From positions 496,001 to 560,000 of the forward strand of contig NZ_CP027665.1 in assembly GCF_003008555.2 (NCBI RefSeq): 64,000 nt of DNA. Reading direction: 5' to 3'. The first letter of the stretch is position 1; each line of letters opens with the position of its first letter. The position numbers were made by a program, and so were the translations under genes. Source of the DNA: Pukyongiella litopenaei. GTDB taxonomy: Bacteria; Pseudomonadota; Alphaproteobacteria; Rhodobacterales; Rhodobacteraceae. Shown in pieces: positions 12,457-21,184 of the stretch. Under the pieces are notes generated by a model, which was not told where the DNA came from, did no database searches, and was given only the letters and a program-made list of their open reading frames with translations.

Positions 12457-13560
12457 TCATCGCAGGTCCCGGGCCATGCGCGCCACCTCTTCCCGCAGGA
12501 ACGCATCGAATCGCGCCGTGGGCTGGCGCACCGCCAATGTCTCGGCCAGCGGGTCCGGCGCCTCGATCCCGGACCCGGCCAGCGCCGCGATGGCCGCGTG
12601 ACCGCAGAACGGGACATAGACCTCGGAATAGCCGCCCTCATGCACCAGAACCAGGCGCCCGCCGCACAGCGCCGCCGCCGCTTCCTTCAGCCGGAGCGTC
12701 ATCTGCCGGAAGGTGTCGGCGGTGGCCAGCATCCGCGCCATCGGGTCGATGGCCGAGGCGTCAAAGCCGCAGGCCACGACGATCGCCTCCGGCCTGAACC
12801 GTTCCAGCGCCGGCACCACGATCTCGTCGATCACCGCGAGATAGGCGGTATGCCCCGCCCCGGCGAGCAGCGGCACATTGAGGTTGAACCCCGCGCCGGC
12901 ACCCCGACCGCGGTCGCCGATACCACCGGTATCGAGCGGATAGTTCCCCTCCTGGTGTACCGATACGGTCAGCACGTCGTCACGCTCATAATAGATCGCC
13001 TCGGTGCCATTGCCGTGATGCACGTCCCAGTCCACCACCGCGACCCGGCCCAGGCCGTCCCGCGCCTTCGCCGTTTCGATGGCGATGGCGATATTGGCCA
13101 ACAGGCAGAAGCCGTTGGGAAAATCCGGCAGGCAGTGATGCCCCGGCGGGCGCGACAGGGCATAGGCGGTGTCGACCTCTCCCGCCAGCACGGACCGCAG
13201 CGCCCCGACCGCCAGCCCCGCCGACAGCGCGGCGATCTCGAACCCGCCCTGCGCGAAGGGCGTGCGCAGCCCCAGTTCGCCGCCGCCCGCATCCGACAAC
13301 CGCCGGAATTCGGCCAGGTAGCTTTCGGGATGCACCCGCGCCATGTCCTCCCAGGCCGCCGCGGGCGCCCCGCGCGCGTCCAGCTCGGCGATCAGGCCGG
13401 TGACATCCATCAGGTTCTTCAGCCGCCGCTTGGTCTCGGGATTTTCCGGCAGCCCGCCGGCGGCCAGCGGCTGAACCAGCCCCCCCACCGGCAGGGTAAA
13501 GGCATAGCTGCCACCCCCATGCCAGAAACACCGCTCATCCCAGAAAAACCCGGTCGTCAT
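12457..13560 (-). CDS. class II histone deacetylase-like amidohydrolase
   Basis: The 367-residue protein belongs to the arginase/deacetylase superfamily, zinc enzymes removing acetyl groups from lysine or polyamines. It has the full catalytic set: RPPGHH (His141, His142), DWDVHHGNG with zinc ligands Asp179 and His181, Asp267 in GFDAS, and Tyr311 in EGGY. Bacterial members of this type include acetylpolyamine amidohydrolases and class II HDAC homologues; the substrate cannot be told from sequence. The start at 13560 is backed by AGGAAGG, and that stretch belongs to an interspersed repeat (13572-13600). It is divergent from a DUF167 gene. Confidence 0.93.
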   Translation of the reverse strand: MTTGFFWDERCFWHGGGSYAFTLPVGGLVQPLAAGGLPENPETKRRLKNLMDVTGLIAELDARGAPAAAWEDMARVHPESYLAEFRRLSDAGGGELGLRTPFAQGGFEIAALSAGLAVGALRSVLAGEVDTAYALSRPPGHHCLPDFPNGFCLLANIAIAIETAKARDGLGRVAVVDWDVHHGNGTEAIYYERDDVLTVSVHQEGNYPLDTGGIGDRGRGAGAGFNLNVPLLAGAGHTAYLAVIDEIVVPALERFRPEAIVVACGFDASAIDPMARMLATADTFRQMTLRLKEAAAALCGGRLVLVHEGGYSEVYVPFCGHAAIAALAGSGIEAPDPLAETLAVRQPTARFDAFLREEVARMARDLR

Positions 13561-13571
13561 GCCGTTTCCCT

Positions 13572-13600
13572 TCCTCTTGCCCGAAATATCCCCGCCGGAG
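13572..13600 (-). repeat. interspersed repeat, copy B
   Basis: On the minus strand the core reads GGGGATATTTCGGGCAAGAG and continues GAAGGG. It aligns over 28 bases with 33221-33248 and 52510-52537, sharing a final GGCAAGA(T/G)GAAG. In this copy the end of the repeat provides the ribosome binding site of the deacetylase gene. I recognise it as a short intergenic element common in Rhodobacteraceae; no name is claimed. Confidence 0.6.
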
Positions 13601-13650
13601 GCATGAAAACCCATGGCACCCGGCCACCGCACCATGCAACATGGCCGGCG

Positions 13651-13938
13651 ATGGCGAAACCGAAAACCCGAGACCTGCCCGACCTGACCGGACGCGCGAT
13701 ACCGGGGGCGGAAATTACGCTGCGCGCCACGCCCAGAGCCGCGCGCAACTCGCTCGTCGGCGACGCGGAGACCCTGCGCGCGACCGTGACCGTCGCGCCC
13801 GAGAACGGCAGGGCGAACGCGGCGGTCGCGGCGCTGCTGGCTGCCGCGATGGGCGTCGCCCCCAGCCACCTGGTGCTGATCCGCGGCCAGACCGCCCGCA
13901 CCAAGACCTTCCGCTACGATCCGCCCAAATCGTCCTGA
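13651..13938 (+). CDS. DUF167 (YggU) family protein
   Basis: A 95-residue protein of the DUF167/YggU family: the line ITLRATPRAARNSLVG ... VTVAPENGRANAAVAALLAAAMGVAPSHLVLIRGQTARTKTF carries the conserved pattern of the fold (NGKANxA-type helix and a final GxxxRxK strand). Function in the cell is unknown. I chose MAKPKTRDLPDL at 13651 because related proteins start this way; no strong ribosome binding site is visible and ATGs at 13603 and 13613 are also in frame. Its 3' end overlaps the convergent gene by 25 bases. Confidence 0.8.
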   Translation: MAKPKTRDLPDLTGRAIPGAEITLRATPRAARNSLVGDAETLRATVTVAPENGRANAAVAALLAAAMGVAPSHLVLIRGQTARTKTFRYDPPKSS

Positions 13939-14195
13939 TCGCCCCGCTCGTCCTGATCGTCGGCAACCTCGCGCAACCGGTAGACCCCTTCCGGCAGGTC
14001 CAGCGCGGCCGCGAGATCGCGCAGCATCTCCGGCGAAAACGTCACTTTCTGCACCCGGTCGGTGCGCGGGTCCCATTGTTCGACGGTGACACATTCGGCA
14101 AAGCCGTTGATCACCACGTCCTCCTGCAGCGGGGCCGCGCCCTCGTCCACCAGGGTGATCACGGTGGCGTCGAATTCATGCTCGATGGTAAACAT
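13914..14195 (-). CDS. conserved hypothetical protein, 93 residues
   Basis: The protein opens MFTIEHEFDATVITLVDEG and has a compact acidic sequence with a central EQWDPRTDRVQKVTFSPEMLRDLAAAL and a tail of acidic residues (DDQDERGDQDD). I recall similar unnamed proteins in related genomes, but no functional domain. The ATG at 14195 follows the purine stretch GGGTGTGGGC. It is divergent from the cyanophycinase gene (145-base gap) and its end overlaps DUF167 on the other strand. Soluble and cytoplasmic by appearance. Confidence 0.65.
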   Translation of the reverse strand: MFTIEHEFDATVITLVDEGAAPLQEDVVINGFAECVTVEQWDPRTDRVQKVTFSPEMLRDLAAALDLPEGVYRLREVADDQDERGDQDDLGGS

Positions 14196-14340
14196 GCCCA
14201 CACCCTGCCGCCGCCGCGGCGGGGACGCAAGAGGCGCAGAAGACCTCACCGGCCCGCGCGTCATTTCCTTGCCTTTTCGGGCATCTTTGCCCATTAGAGG
14301 CGCGCCGCGCCTTCGGCGGCAGCTGACCCCAGGTGACCAT

Positions 14341-15228
14341 ATGTGCCCAGCGACCAGCAACGAGGACATACCTCGCGGCTACATCATCCCCATCGGCGGT
14401 GGTGAGGACCGGGAAAGGGATATGCAGATCCACCGCCGCTTCGTCGAGCTGTCCGGCGGCGCGGACGCGGCCATCGTCGTGATCCCGACCGCCTCGATGC
14501 TCGAGGAAACCGGCCCCGACTATCACCGCATCTTCTCGGAACTGGGCGCCGGCCAGGTCGAGTTCCTGCCGATCTCGCGCCGGGCCGATTGCGACAACCC
14601 CGAGTTTGCCGATCTGATCGACCGCGCGAGCGGCATCTTCATGACCGGCGGCAACCAGCTGCGGCTGTCCGCGATCCTGGGCGGCACGCTGCTGGCGCAG
14701 AAGATCCGCCGCCGCAACGCCGCGGGCGTGCCGGTGGCCGGCACCTCGGCCGGCGCCTCGATCATGTCCGAACACATGGTCGCGGGCGGCAGTTCCAATG
14801 CCGCGCCCGCCGAGGGCAACATCACCCTCGCGCCGGGGATGGGCCTGACCAACGCGGTGATCATCGACCAGCATTTCACCCAGCGCAACCGGCTGGGCCG
14901 GCTGCTCACGGCCACCTCCTACAATCCCTTCCTGATCGGCATCGGCATCGACGAGGACACCGCCGCCTTCATCGGCCCCGACAACGTGTTCGAGGTCGTG
15001 GGCTCGGGCAGCGTCACCGTCGTCGACGCGGGCCAGCTGACCCATTCCTCGATGTGGGACGCCCGCCCCGGCGAAGCGCTCAGCCTGCTCGGCTTGCGGC
15101 TTGACGTTCTCGGCGAAGGCTGCCGTTATGACCTGACGGCCCGTGTTGCCTATCCGCCCGATGAGCATCTGGCCTTCTGCAGCCTGCCGGTATCCTCCGG
15201 CGATCCGCCACCAGAAGCGGAGGGCTGA
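14341..15228 (+). CDS. cphB: cyanophycinase
   Basis: A 295-residue S51-family exopeptidase that cleaves cyanophycin (poly-aspartate with arginine side chains) to beta-Asp-Arg dipeptides. Residues PVAGTSAGAS place the nucleophile Ser136 in its elbow, and MTGGNQLRLS (101-110) is the family's conserved loop. The opening IPIGGGEDR is also typical. It is encoded 31 bases before cyanophycin synthetase on the same strand, so synthesis and breakdown of the polymer share one operon. There is no signal peptide, which fits intracellular granule turnover. Confidence 0.96.
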   Translation: MCPATSNEDIPRGYIIPIGGGEDRERDMQIHRRFVELSGGADAAIVVIPTASMLEETGPDYHRIFSELGAGQVEFLPISRRADCDNPEFADLIDRASGIFMTGGNQLRLSAILGGTLLAQKIRRRNAAGVPVAGTSAGASIMSEHMVAGGSSNAAPAEGNITLAPGMGLTNAVIIDQHFTQRNRLGRLLTATSYNPFLIGIGIDEDTAAFIGPDNVFEVVGSGSVTVVDAGQLTHSSMWDARPGEALSLLGLRLDVLGEGCRYDLTARVAYPPDEHLAFCSLPVSSGDPPPEAEG

Positions 15229-15259
15229 TCGTCAACGCCCGGGAGGGAGGTATGCCCGC

Positions 15260-18058
15260 ATGAAGATCGTTTCCACCAATGTCTTTGTCGGTCCGAATGT
15301 CTGGGCCCGGTTTCCGGTGATCCGCCATGTCGTCGATCTCGGCCCGCTCGAGACCTGGCCATCCGCAAAGATCGGGGAACCCTTCATCGACGGGCTGCTG
15401 AGCGCCCTGCCCGGCCTGCGGGAACATGGCTGCTCCTATCGCGAACCCGGCGGCTTCGTCCGCCGGTTGCGCGAGGATGACGGCACCTGGCTGGGCCATG
15501 TGATGGAACATGTGGCGATCGAGATCCAGGATGTCGCCGGGTCGGACGTGACCTTTGGAAGGACCCGCGGCACCGGCGAGCCGGGCCAGTACAACCTGGT
15601 CTACGAATACCGGCAGCGCGACGTCGGGCTGGCCGCGGGCAAGCTGGCGCTGCGCCTGCTGATGCACCTGCTGCCCGCCGAGCTGCAGGCGCAGGTCGAT
15701 CACGAGATTGACCCCGGTTTCGACTGGGAGGACGAGCTGCGCAGCTTTGTCCTGCGCGCCCAGAAAAAGGAATTCGGCCCGTCGACCGGGTCGCTGGTCA
15801 AGGCGGCCGACGATCGCGACATCCCCTGGATTCGCCTCAACGACTATTCGCTGGTCCAGTTCGGTCACGGCAAGTTCCAGAAACGGATCCAGGCCACGAT
15901 CACAAGCGAGACCAAGCATATCGCGGTCGAGATATCCTGCGACAAGGAAGACACCCACAACCTGCTCAACGATCTCGGCCTGCCGGTGCCGCAGCAGCGC
16001 ATGGTCTATTCCGCCCGCGAGGCGGTGCGCGCCGCCCAGCGCATCGGGCACCCGGTGGTGGTCAAGCCGCTCGACGCCAATCATGGCCGCGGCGTGTCGA
16101 TCAACCTCAATTCCGACGACGAGGTCGAGGCCGGGTTCGCCGAGGCGAAACAGCATTCCAAGAGCCGCGCGATCCTGGTCGAGAGCTTCATCACCGGGTT
16201 CGACCACCGGATGCTGGTGGTCGACAACAAGCTGGTCGCGGTGGCCAAGCGGGTGCCGGGCCATGTGGTCGGCGACGGCCTCAGCACGATCGCCGCGCTG
16301 ATCGACCAGGTGAACGAGGATCCCCGCCGGGGCATCGGCCATGAAAAGGTGCTGACCAAGCTGGAACTGGACAACCAGGCCCAGCGGCTGATGGCGGATG
16401 CGGGCGTGACCGAGGACACGGTGCTGCCCGAGGGCGAGGTGTTCTACCTGCGCTCGACCGCCAACCTGTCCACCGGTGGCACCGCCATCGACATGACTGA
16501 CGTGGTGCATCCCGACAACCGCGACATGGCCGAACGCGCGATCATGGCGGTCGGGCTCGACGTGGGCGGGGTCGATTTCCTGATCGACGACATCACGAAA
16601 TCCTACAAGGATATCGGCGGCGCCATCGTCGAGGTGAACGCGGCGCCGGGCTTCAGGATGCATGTCGCCCCTTCCGAGGGCGAACCGCGCGACGTGGCCG
16701 GCGCGGTGATCGACATGCTGTTCCCGGTCGGGTCGGAAACCCGCATCCCGATCGCAGCGATCACCGGAACCAACGGCAAGACCACCACCTCGCGGATGCT
16801 GGCCCATATCATGAAGGCCAGCGGCAAGACCGTCGGCATGACCTCGACCGACGGGGTCTATGTCGATGGCAAGCTGAGCGTGAAGGGCGACATGACCGGG
16901 CCGAAATCGGCCCAGATCGTGCTGCGCGACCCGATGGTCGATTTCGCGGTGATGGAAACCGCGCGCGGCGGGCTGGTGCGGTCGGGACTGGGCTATCGCC
17001 GGTCCAACGTGGCCGCCTGCCTGAACGTCTCGGCCGACCATCTCGGCCTGCGCGGGATCGACACGGTCGAGGAACTGGCCGAGGTCAAGCGCGTCGTGGT
17101 CGAGAGCGCCACCGACACGGCGGTGCTGAATGCCGATGACATCAACTGCCTGCGCATGGCCGATTTCACCGATGCCGAGCATATCTTCTATGTCACGACC
17201 AACCCCGGCCACGCGCTGGTCAAGGAACATATCCAGTCGGGCGGCAAGGCCATCGTGCTGGAACAGGGCATGAATGGCGAGATGCTGGCGATCTACGACA
17301 ACGGGCTGCACATGCCGGTGCTGTGGTCGCATGTGATCCCCGCCGCGCTCGAGGGCAAGGCGATGCACAACGTGCAGAACGCCATGTTCGCCGCCGCGAT
17401 GGCCTATTCCTTCGGCGTGGACCTGGACAATATCCGCCACGGGCTGCGCACCTTCGACACCAGTTTCTTCCAGGCGCCGGGGCGGATGAACGTGTTCGAC
17501 GAACACCCGTTCAAGGTGATCCTGGACTATGCCCACAACCCCGCCGCCTTCGGGGTGATGGCGGACCTGTCCGACCGGCTCGACGTCAAGGGCCGGCGGA
17601 TCGTGGTCGTCGCGGTGCCCGGCGACCGCCGGGACGAGGACGTGGCCGATGCCGCCGCGACGCTGGCGGGCCATTTCGACCATTACATCTGCAAGGCCGA
17701 CGACAACCGGCGCGGCCGGGGCGAGGACGAGATCCCGCAGATGCTGAAACGCGACCTGATCGCCAATGGCGTGGCCGAGGACGCGATCACCCTCATTCCC
17801 GACGAACCGCAGGCCATCGATCACGGGCTGGAAATGGCGCAGCCCGGCGATCTGCTGGTGATCTTCGGCGACAACAGCGCGCGTTGCTGGAAACAGATCA
17901 TCTATTTCCACCAGGAAACCGCCCCGGAGGGCGACACGCCCGCCCCGGCGGCGGAACCGGCGTCACCGGATCTCGAAGAACTGTTCGGCGGCGAACCGGT
18001 GCTGATCCGCGATGATCGCGGGGTGCGGCTGGCCCGCGACGACGAAGACTCGGACTGA
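15260..18058 (+). CDS. cphA: cyanophycin synthetase
   Basis: CphA extends cyanophycin, adding Asp to the backbone and Arg to its side chain at the cost of two ATP. The 932 residues comprise the N domain (about 1-200), an ATP-grasp domain (about 210-480, with HPVVVKPLDANHGRGVSINL near 260 and EVNAAPGF near 457) and a Mur-ligase-like domain (from about 490, P-loop GTNGKTTTSR near 503). The final 40 residues are an acidic, alanine-rich tail. The start MKIVSTNVFVG follows GGGAGG. It is the second gene of the cphB-cphA-cphA' cluster; the polymer stores nitrogen and carbon in the cytoplasm. Confidence 0.96.
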   Translation: MKIVSTNVFVGPNVWARFPVIRHVVDLGPLETWPSAKIGEPFIDGLLSALPGLREHGCSYREPGGFVRRLREDDGTWLGHVMEHVAIEIQDVAGSDVTFGRTRGTGEPGQYNLVYEYRQRDVGLAAGKLALRLLMHLLPAELQAQVDHEIDPGFDWEDELRSFVLRAQKKEFGPSTGSLVKAADDRDIPWIRLNDYSLVQFGHGKFQKRIQATITSETKHIAVEISCDKEDTHNLLNDLGLPVPQQRMVYSAREAVRAAQRIGHPVVVKPLDANHGRGVSINLNSDDEVEAGFAEAKQHSKSRAILVESFITGFDHRMLVVDNKLVAVAKRVPGHVVGDGLSTIAALIDQVNEDPRRGIGHEKVLTKLELDNQAQRLMADAGVTEDTVLPEGEVFYLRSTANLSTGGTAIDMTDVVHPDNRDMAERAIMAVGLDVGGVDFLIDDITKSYKDIGGAIVEVNAAPGFRMHVAPSEGEPRDVAGAVIDMLFPVGSETRIPIAAITGTNGKTTTSRMLAHIMKASGKTVGMTSTDGVYVDGKLSVKGDMTGPKSAQIVLRDPMVDFAVMETARGGLVRSGLGYRRSNVAACLNVSADHLGLRGIDTVEELAEVKRVVVESATDTAVLNADDINCLRMADFTDAEHIFYVTTNPGHALVKEHIQSGGKAIVLEQGMNGEMLAIYDNGLHMPVLWSHVIPAALEGKAMHNVQNAMFAAAMAYSFGVDLDNIRHGLRTFDTSFFQAPGRMNVFDEHPFKVILDYAHNPAAFGVMADLSDRLDVKGRRIVVVAVPGDRRDEDVADAAATLAGHFDHYICKADDNRRGRGEDEIPQMLKRDLIANGVAEDAITLIPDEPQAIDHGLEMAQPGDLLVIFGDNSARCWKQIIYFHQETAPEGDTPAPAAEPASPDLEELFGGEPVLIRDDRGVRLARDDEDSD

Positions 18059-18073
18059 GGCGGGGGCACCGGG

Positions 18074-19828
18074 ATGGAGCCTGTCGAGATCATCGAAGAG
18101 GCGCTGGACGTGCCGATCCCCGATGCGCCCGCGCTGCGGCTCGACGATGCGCGGCGGCTGACCGGACCGGGGCTGCTGTGGTCGCGGGCCGGCGCGGTGC
18201 TGGACGTGCTGCATGATGGCAGCATCGACCCAGACCGGATCGTGGCGCTGTGGGACAAACAGGCCCGCCGGGTCCTGGATGCGCTGGGATGGCAGGACGA
18301 GACCCTGACCCACCGCCGTTATGACGGCGGGGTCAGCCTCGCCCTCTCGGCCCCGATGGACCAGCTCTATTCGGCGATTTTCGCGGCGCAAACCGCGTGG
18401 CATTTCTGCGCCGCCGACCTGCTGGACCGGGAACCGGGCGATTTCGCCGCGATGGTGGACGATGTCCGGGGGGTGATGGCGCGCGAGGCCAACCCGCCCC
18501 TGCCCGCCCTGATCGCGGCGGCGGCGGACCACGGCATCGACATCCTGTGCGACGATGACGACATCTCGATCGGCCAGGGCACCGGGTCGCGGACGTGGCC
18601 CGTCCACGACCTGCCGGCGCCGGGCGACGTGGACTGGGCGGCGCTGCATGACGTGCCGGTGGCGATGATCACCGGCACCAACGGCAAGACCACGACCACC
18701 CGGCTCTGCGCGGCGATTGCCACGGCGGCGGGCCGGGTGGCGGGGCTCACCTCGACCGAGTTCGTGATGGTCGGCGGCGACATTCTCGACCGGGGCGATT
18801 ACTCCGGTCCCGGCGGCGCACGGCTGCTGCTGCGCGACCGGCGGCTGGAAACCGGGTTTCTCGAAGTGGCCCGCGGCGGCATCCTGCGGCGCGGCCTGCC
18901 CACCCGCCATGTCCGCGCGGCGCTGGTCACCAATGTCGCCGCCGACCATCTCGGCCAGTATGGCGTCAACACGGTGCCCGAACTGGCACAGGCCAAGTTC
19001 GCGGTGCACCGGGCGCTGGCCCCCGGTGGGGTGCTGGTGCTGAACGCCGACGACCCGCATGTGGTCGACGAGGCCGCGCGCACCCGCGCCACGACCTGGT
19101 GGTTCGCCCTGTCGCCCGATGCGGCGAAAATCGGCGCGGCCCGCGCCGCCGGCACGCCCTGTGCCTGGGCCGACACCGGCAACCTGTGGTTCTTTGACGG
19201 CACCACCGCACATGACATCATGCCCGTCGCCGATATCCCGATCGCGATGGGCGGCGCGGCGCGGCACAACATCGCCAATGCGCTCGGCGCGCTGTGCCTG
19301 TCGCGCGCGCTGGGGATCGGCGATGAGGCGATCCGCGCCGGCATGGCCCGTTTTCGCCCCGATGCCAGCGACAATCCGGGCCGGTGTAACGAGTTCGCGG
19401 TGAACGGCGCCCGGGTCTTCGTGGATTTCGCCCATAATCCCCATTCCATCGCGGCGATGGCCGACACGATGGCGGCGATCCCCGCCAAGCGCCGCTTCGC
19501 CATGCTCAGCCATGCCGGCGACCGCTCGGACGGCGATATCCGCGACCTGACCATGGGGGTGCTGGCGCTGGACCCCGATATGGTGGTGGCCGCCGAGATC
19601 GAGGATTACCTGCGCGGGCGCAGCCCCGGCGAGCTGCCGGCGCTGATCCGCCGGACCTGTCTCGATGCGGGCATGGCCGCCGATGCGGTGCTGACCGCCG
19701 GATCGCCGCGCGATGGCGCCGAACGCATCCTCGACATGGTCGGGCCCGGCGACCTGGCGCTGCTGCTGGTGCTGTCCGACCGCGCCCGCGTGTTCGAGTT
19801 GCTGGAGCAGCGCGGAATCGCCGTTTGA
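18074..19828 (+). CDS. shortened cyanophycin synthetase paralogue (CphA'), N domain joined to Mur-ligase domain
   Basis: A 584-residue protein 15 bases after cphA. From residue 195 it is a Mur-ligase domain with P-loop GTNGKTTTTR, then LTSTEFV, VARGGILRRGLP, TNVAADHLGQYGV and FVDFAHNPHS, all close to CphA. Residues 1-190 resemble the CphA N domain (its PALIAAAADHGIDILCDDDD lines up with SLVKAADDRDIPWIRLNDYS of CphA). The whole ATP-grasp domain, some 300 residues, is absent. It might ligate one of the two amino acids, act on dipeptides, or assist CphA; the sequence does not decide. The nucleotide site looks intact, so it is probably not a relic. Confidence 0.88.
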   Translation: MEPVEIIEEALDVPIPDAPALRLDDARRLTGPGLLWSRAGAVLDVLHDGSIDPDRIVALWDKQARRVLDALGWQDETLTHRRYDGGVSLALSAPMDQLYSAIFAAQTAWHFCAADLLDREPGDFAAMVDDVRGVMAREANPPLPALIAAAADHGIDILCDDDDISIGQGTGSRTWPVHDLPAPGDVDWAALHDVPVAMITGTNGKTTTTRLCAAIATAAGRVAGLTSTEFVMVGGDILDRGDYSGPGGARLLLRDRRLETGFLEVARGGILRRGLPTRHVRAALVTNVAADHLGQYGVNTVPELAQAKFAVHRALAPGGVLVLNADDPHVVDEAARTRATTWWFALSPDAAKIGAARAAGTPCAWADTGNLWFFDGTTAHDIMPVADIPIAMGGAARHNIANALGALCLSRALGIGDEAIRAGMARFRPDASDNPGRCNEFAVNGARVFVDFAHNPHSIAAMADTMAAIPAKRRFAMLSHAGDRSDGDIRDLTMGVLALDPDMVVAAEIEDYLRGRSPGELPALIRRTCLDAGMAADAVLTAGSPRDGAERILDMVGPGDLALLLVLSDRARVFELLEQRGIAV

Positions 19829-19889
19829 CCTGCATCAAGGCCCCTCCCCGCCCGCCGCATAGACTGGTGGCGATGGAAGGGAGGCCTCA

Positions 19890-20156
19890 ATGCAAAACCC
19901 ATCTGTACTCAGGAAACACGCGGCGCTTCTGGACCACATGGCCGACCGGCTGGGTGTCGATCTGGAAGAGGCGACCATGCGCGGCGAATTGCGGGTCTCG
20001 GAGCTGACCGACGCGGTGCTGTCCTGCACCGCCTGCGCCGATCCCACCGCCTGCCGCCACTGGCTGGATGCCGCCGCCGACGGCGCCGGGGCCACCCCCG
20101 GCTTCTGCCGCAATTCCGCGCTGCTCGGGCAGTTGCAGGACAAGCTGTCGATCTGA
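19890..20156 (+). CDS. small four-cysteine protein, DUF6455-like (first of a pair)
   Basis: An 88-residue protein starting MQNPSVLRKHAALLDHMADR with a strong GGGAGG ribosome binding site. It has the pattern LGVDLEEATMRGELRVSELTDAVLSC followed by Cys46, Cys49, Cys55 and Cys73. I recognise this as the DUF6455 type of small Rhodobacteraceae proteins; the function is unknown. Four conserved cysteines suggest a metal site or redox role, which is inference. It lies 61 bases after cphA', on the same strand, and next to a paralogue. Confidence 0.75.
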   Translation: MQNPSVLRKHAALLDHMADRLGVDLEEATMRGELRVSELTDAVLSCTACADPTACRHWLDAAADGAGATPGFCRNSALLGQLQDKLSI

Positions 20157-20166
20157 CGGGGACGAC

Positions 20167-20430
20167 ATGAACATTCCGTTTTCGGCGGTCGAGCCGCTCG
20201 ACCGGCACTATTGGCTTGCCCGGTCGGTGGCGCGTATCATCGGCGTCGATCCGACCCGCGCGATGGCGCAGGGGCGCGTCGACAGCGACAGCTACGCCGA
20301 AATGATCAAGACCTGCCGGGATGGCGATTGCGCCGCCATCTGCCTGCGGTGGCTGGGCGATCCGGCCAGCGACCGCAACCGCGCGCCGCAGGGATGCGCC
20401 ATCGCCGAGGCGCTGGAACGGCTGCGCTGA
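20167..20430 (+). CDS. small four-cysteine protein, DUF6455-like (second of the pair)
   Basis: An 87-residue paralogue of the preceding gene, ten bases downstream. It shares the layout: an N-terminal helix with RHYWLARSVARIIGVDP, a short RAMAQGRVDSDSYAEM segment matching MRGELRVSELTDAV, then Cys50, Cys55, Cys59 and Cys77. The spacing between the first cysteines differs from the neighbour (C-x4-C-x3-C against C-x2-C-x5-C), so the two have diverged. The start at 20167 follows GGGGACGAC. No known function; probably cotranscribed with its neighbour. Confidence 0.7.
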   Translation: MNIPFSAVEPLDRHYWLARSVARIIGVDPTRAMAQGRVDSDSYAEMIKTCRDGDCAAICLRWLGDPASDRNRAPQGCAIAEALERLR

Positions 20431-20472
20431 TCACGCTGGCGCGCCCTCCGCGCCGGTGCTAGGACCGCGATC

Positions 20473-20823
20473 ATGCAGGTCTTTGACGCGATTTTCACCG
20501 ACCGCGGGTCGAAATACGCCGTCTCCGGCGGCAAGGTCGGCAGCCGGGACGAGGCGGTGGAGTTCGTCAAGACGCTGTGCCGGACCCGAAAATTCGCCCG
20601 CGCCACCCATAACAGCTGGGGCGTGTTGCTGCCCGAGGGCCCGCTCAAGAATGACGACGGCGAATCCGGCGCGGGCATGGTGATCCTGCGGATGCTCGAA
20701 CGCGAGGGGCTCGAGGGCGAGATCGTCGTGGTCACCCGCTGGTTCGGCGGCCGCAAGCTGGGCGGCGACCGGTTCCGCCGCGTGCAGGACGCGGTGCGCC
20801 ACTACCTGGACAACCGGGGCTAG
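20473..20823 (+). CDS. IMPACT/YigZ-type (UPF0029) single-domain protein
   Basis: A 116-residue protein matching the N-terminal UPF0029 domain of YigZ/IMPACT proteins: SRDEAVEFVKTLCRTRKFARATHNSWG, then NDDGESGAGMVILRMLE and VVVTRWFGGRKLGGDRF, the family signature. Full-length bacterial YigZ has about 200 residues with a second (DUF1949) domain; here only the first is present, apparently as a natural short form since the frame ends cleanly. The role of the family in bacteria is unsettled. Its last four bases overlap the end of the convergent CDGSH gene. Confidence 0.85.
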   Translation: MQVFDAIFTDRGSKYAVSGGKVGSRDEAVEFVKTLCRTRKFARATHNSWGVLLPEGPLKNDDGESGAGMVILRMLEREGLEGEIVVVTRWFGGRKLGGDRFRRVQDAVRHYLDNRG

Positions 20824-21062
20824 AGATCCTTGTGGGTGCCGTCGCAGAGCGGTGCGTTGCCGGTCTGCTTGCAACCGCAAAAGAACACCCGGCCATCCTT
20901 CTCGGCCACATATTTCACCGGTTCGAATCCCGTCTCCTTGTGGCTGCCGTCGCAGAATGGCTGCCGGGACGACCGGCCGCAGGCACACCAGAAATAACTC
21001 TTGCCCGCCGAAACCTCGACCGGATACGGGGCCTTCTGCGCGATTTGCGGTGCGTCGGACAT
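20820..21062 (-). CDS. tandem CDGSH iron-sulfur protein
   Basis: An 80-residue protein with two CDGSH-type motifs, each expected to bind one [2Fe-2S] cluster by three Cys and one His: Cys26, Cys28, Cys37, His41 (CACGRSSRQPFCDGSH) and Cys62, Cys64, Cys73, His77 (CGCKQTGNAPLCDGTH). Bacterial members are small soluble redox or cluster-transfer proteins. The start at 21062 has a GGGAGG ribosome binding site; the frame runs further upstream without one. It is divergent from the KAS III gene. Confidence 0.92.
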   Translation of the reverse strand: MSDAPQIAQKAPYPVEVSAGKSYFWCACGRSSRQPFCDGSHKETGFEPVKYVAEKDGRVFFCGCKQTGNAPLCDGTHKDL

Positions 21063-21184
21063 CTGGATACCTCCCTGCTGGTGCCGTCCTGTCCATCGTG
21101 GCCGCCCGAACCGGTGCAGGCAAGCCTTGCGGGGGACAGGGCGCAGCGATAGTTTGGCCGCCACCACAATCCGAGGACCATACC

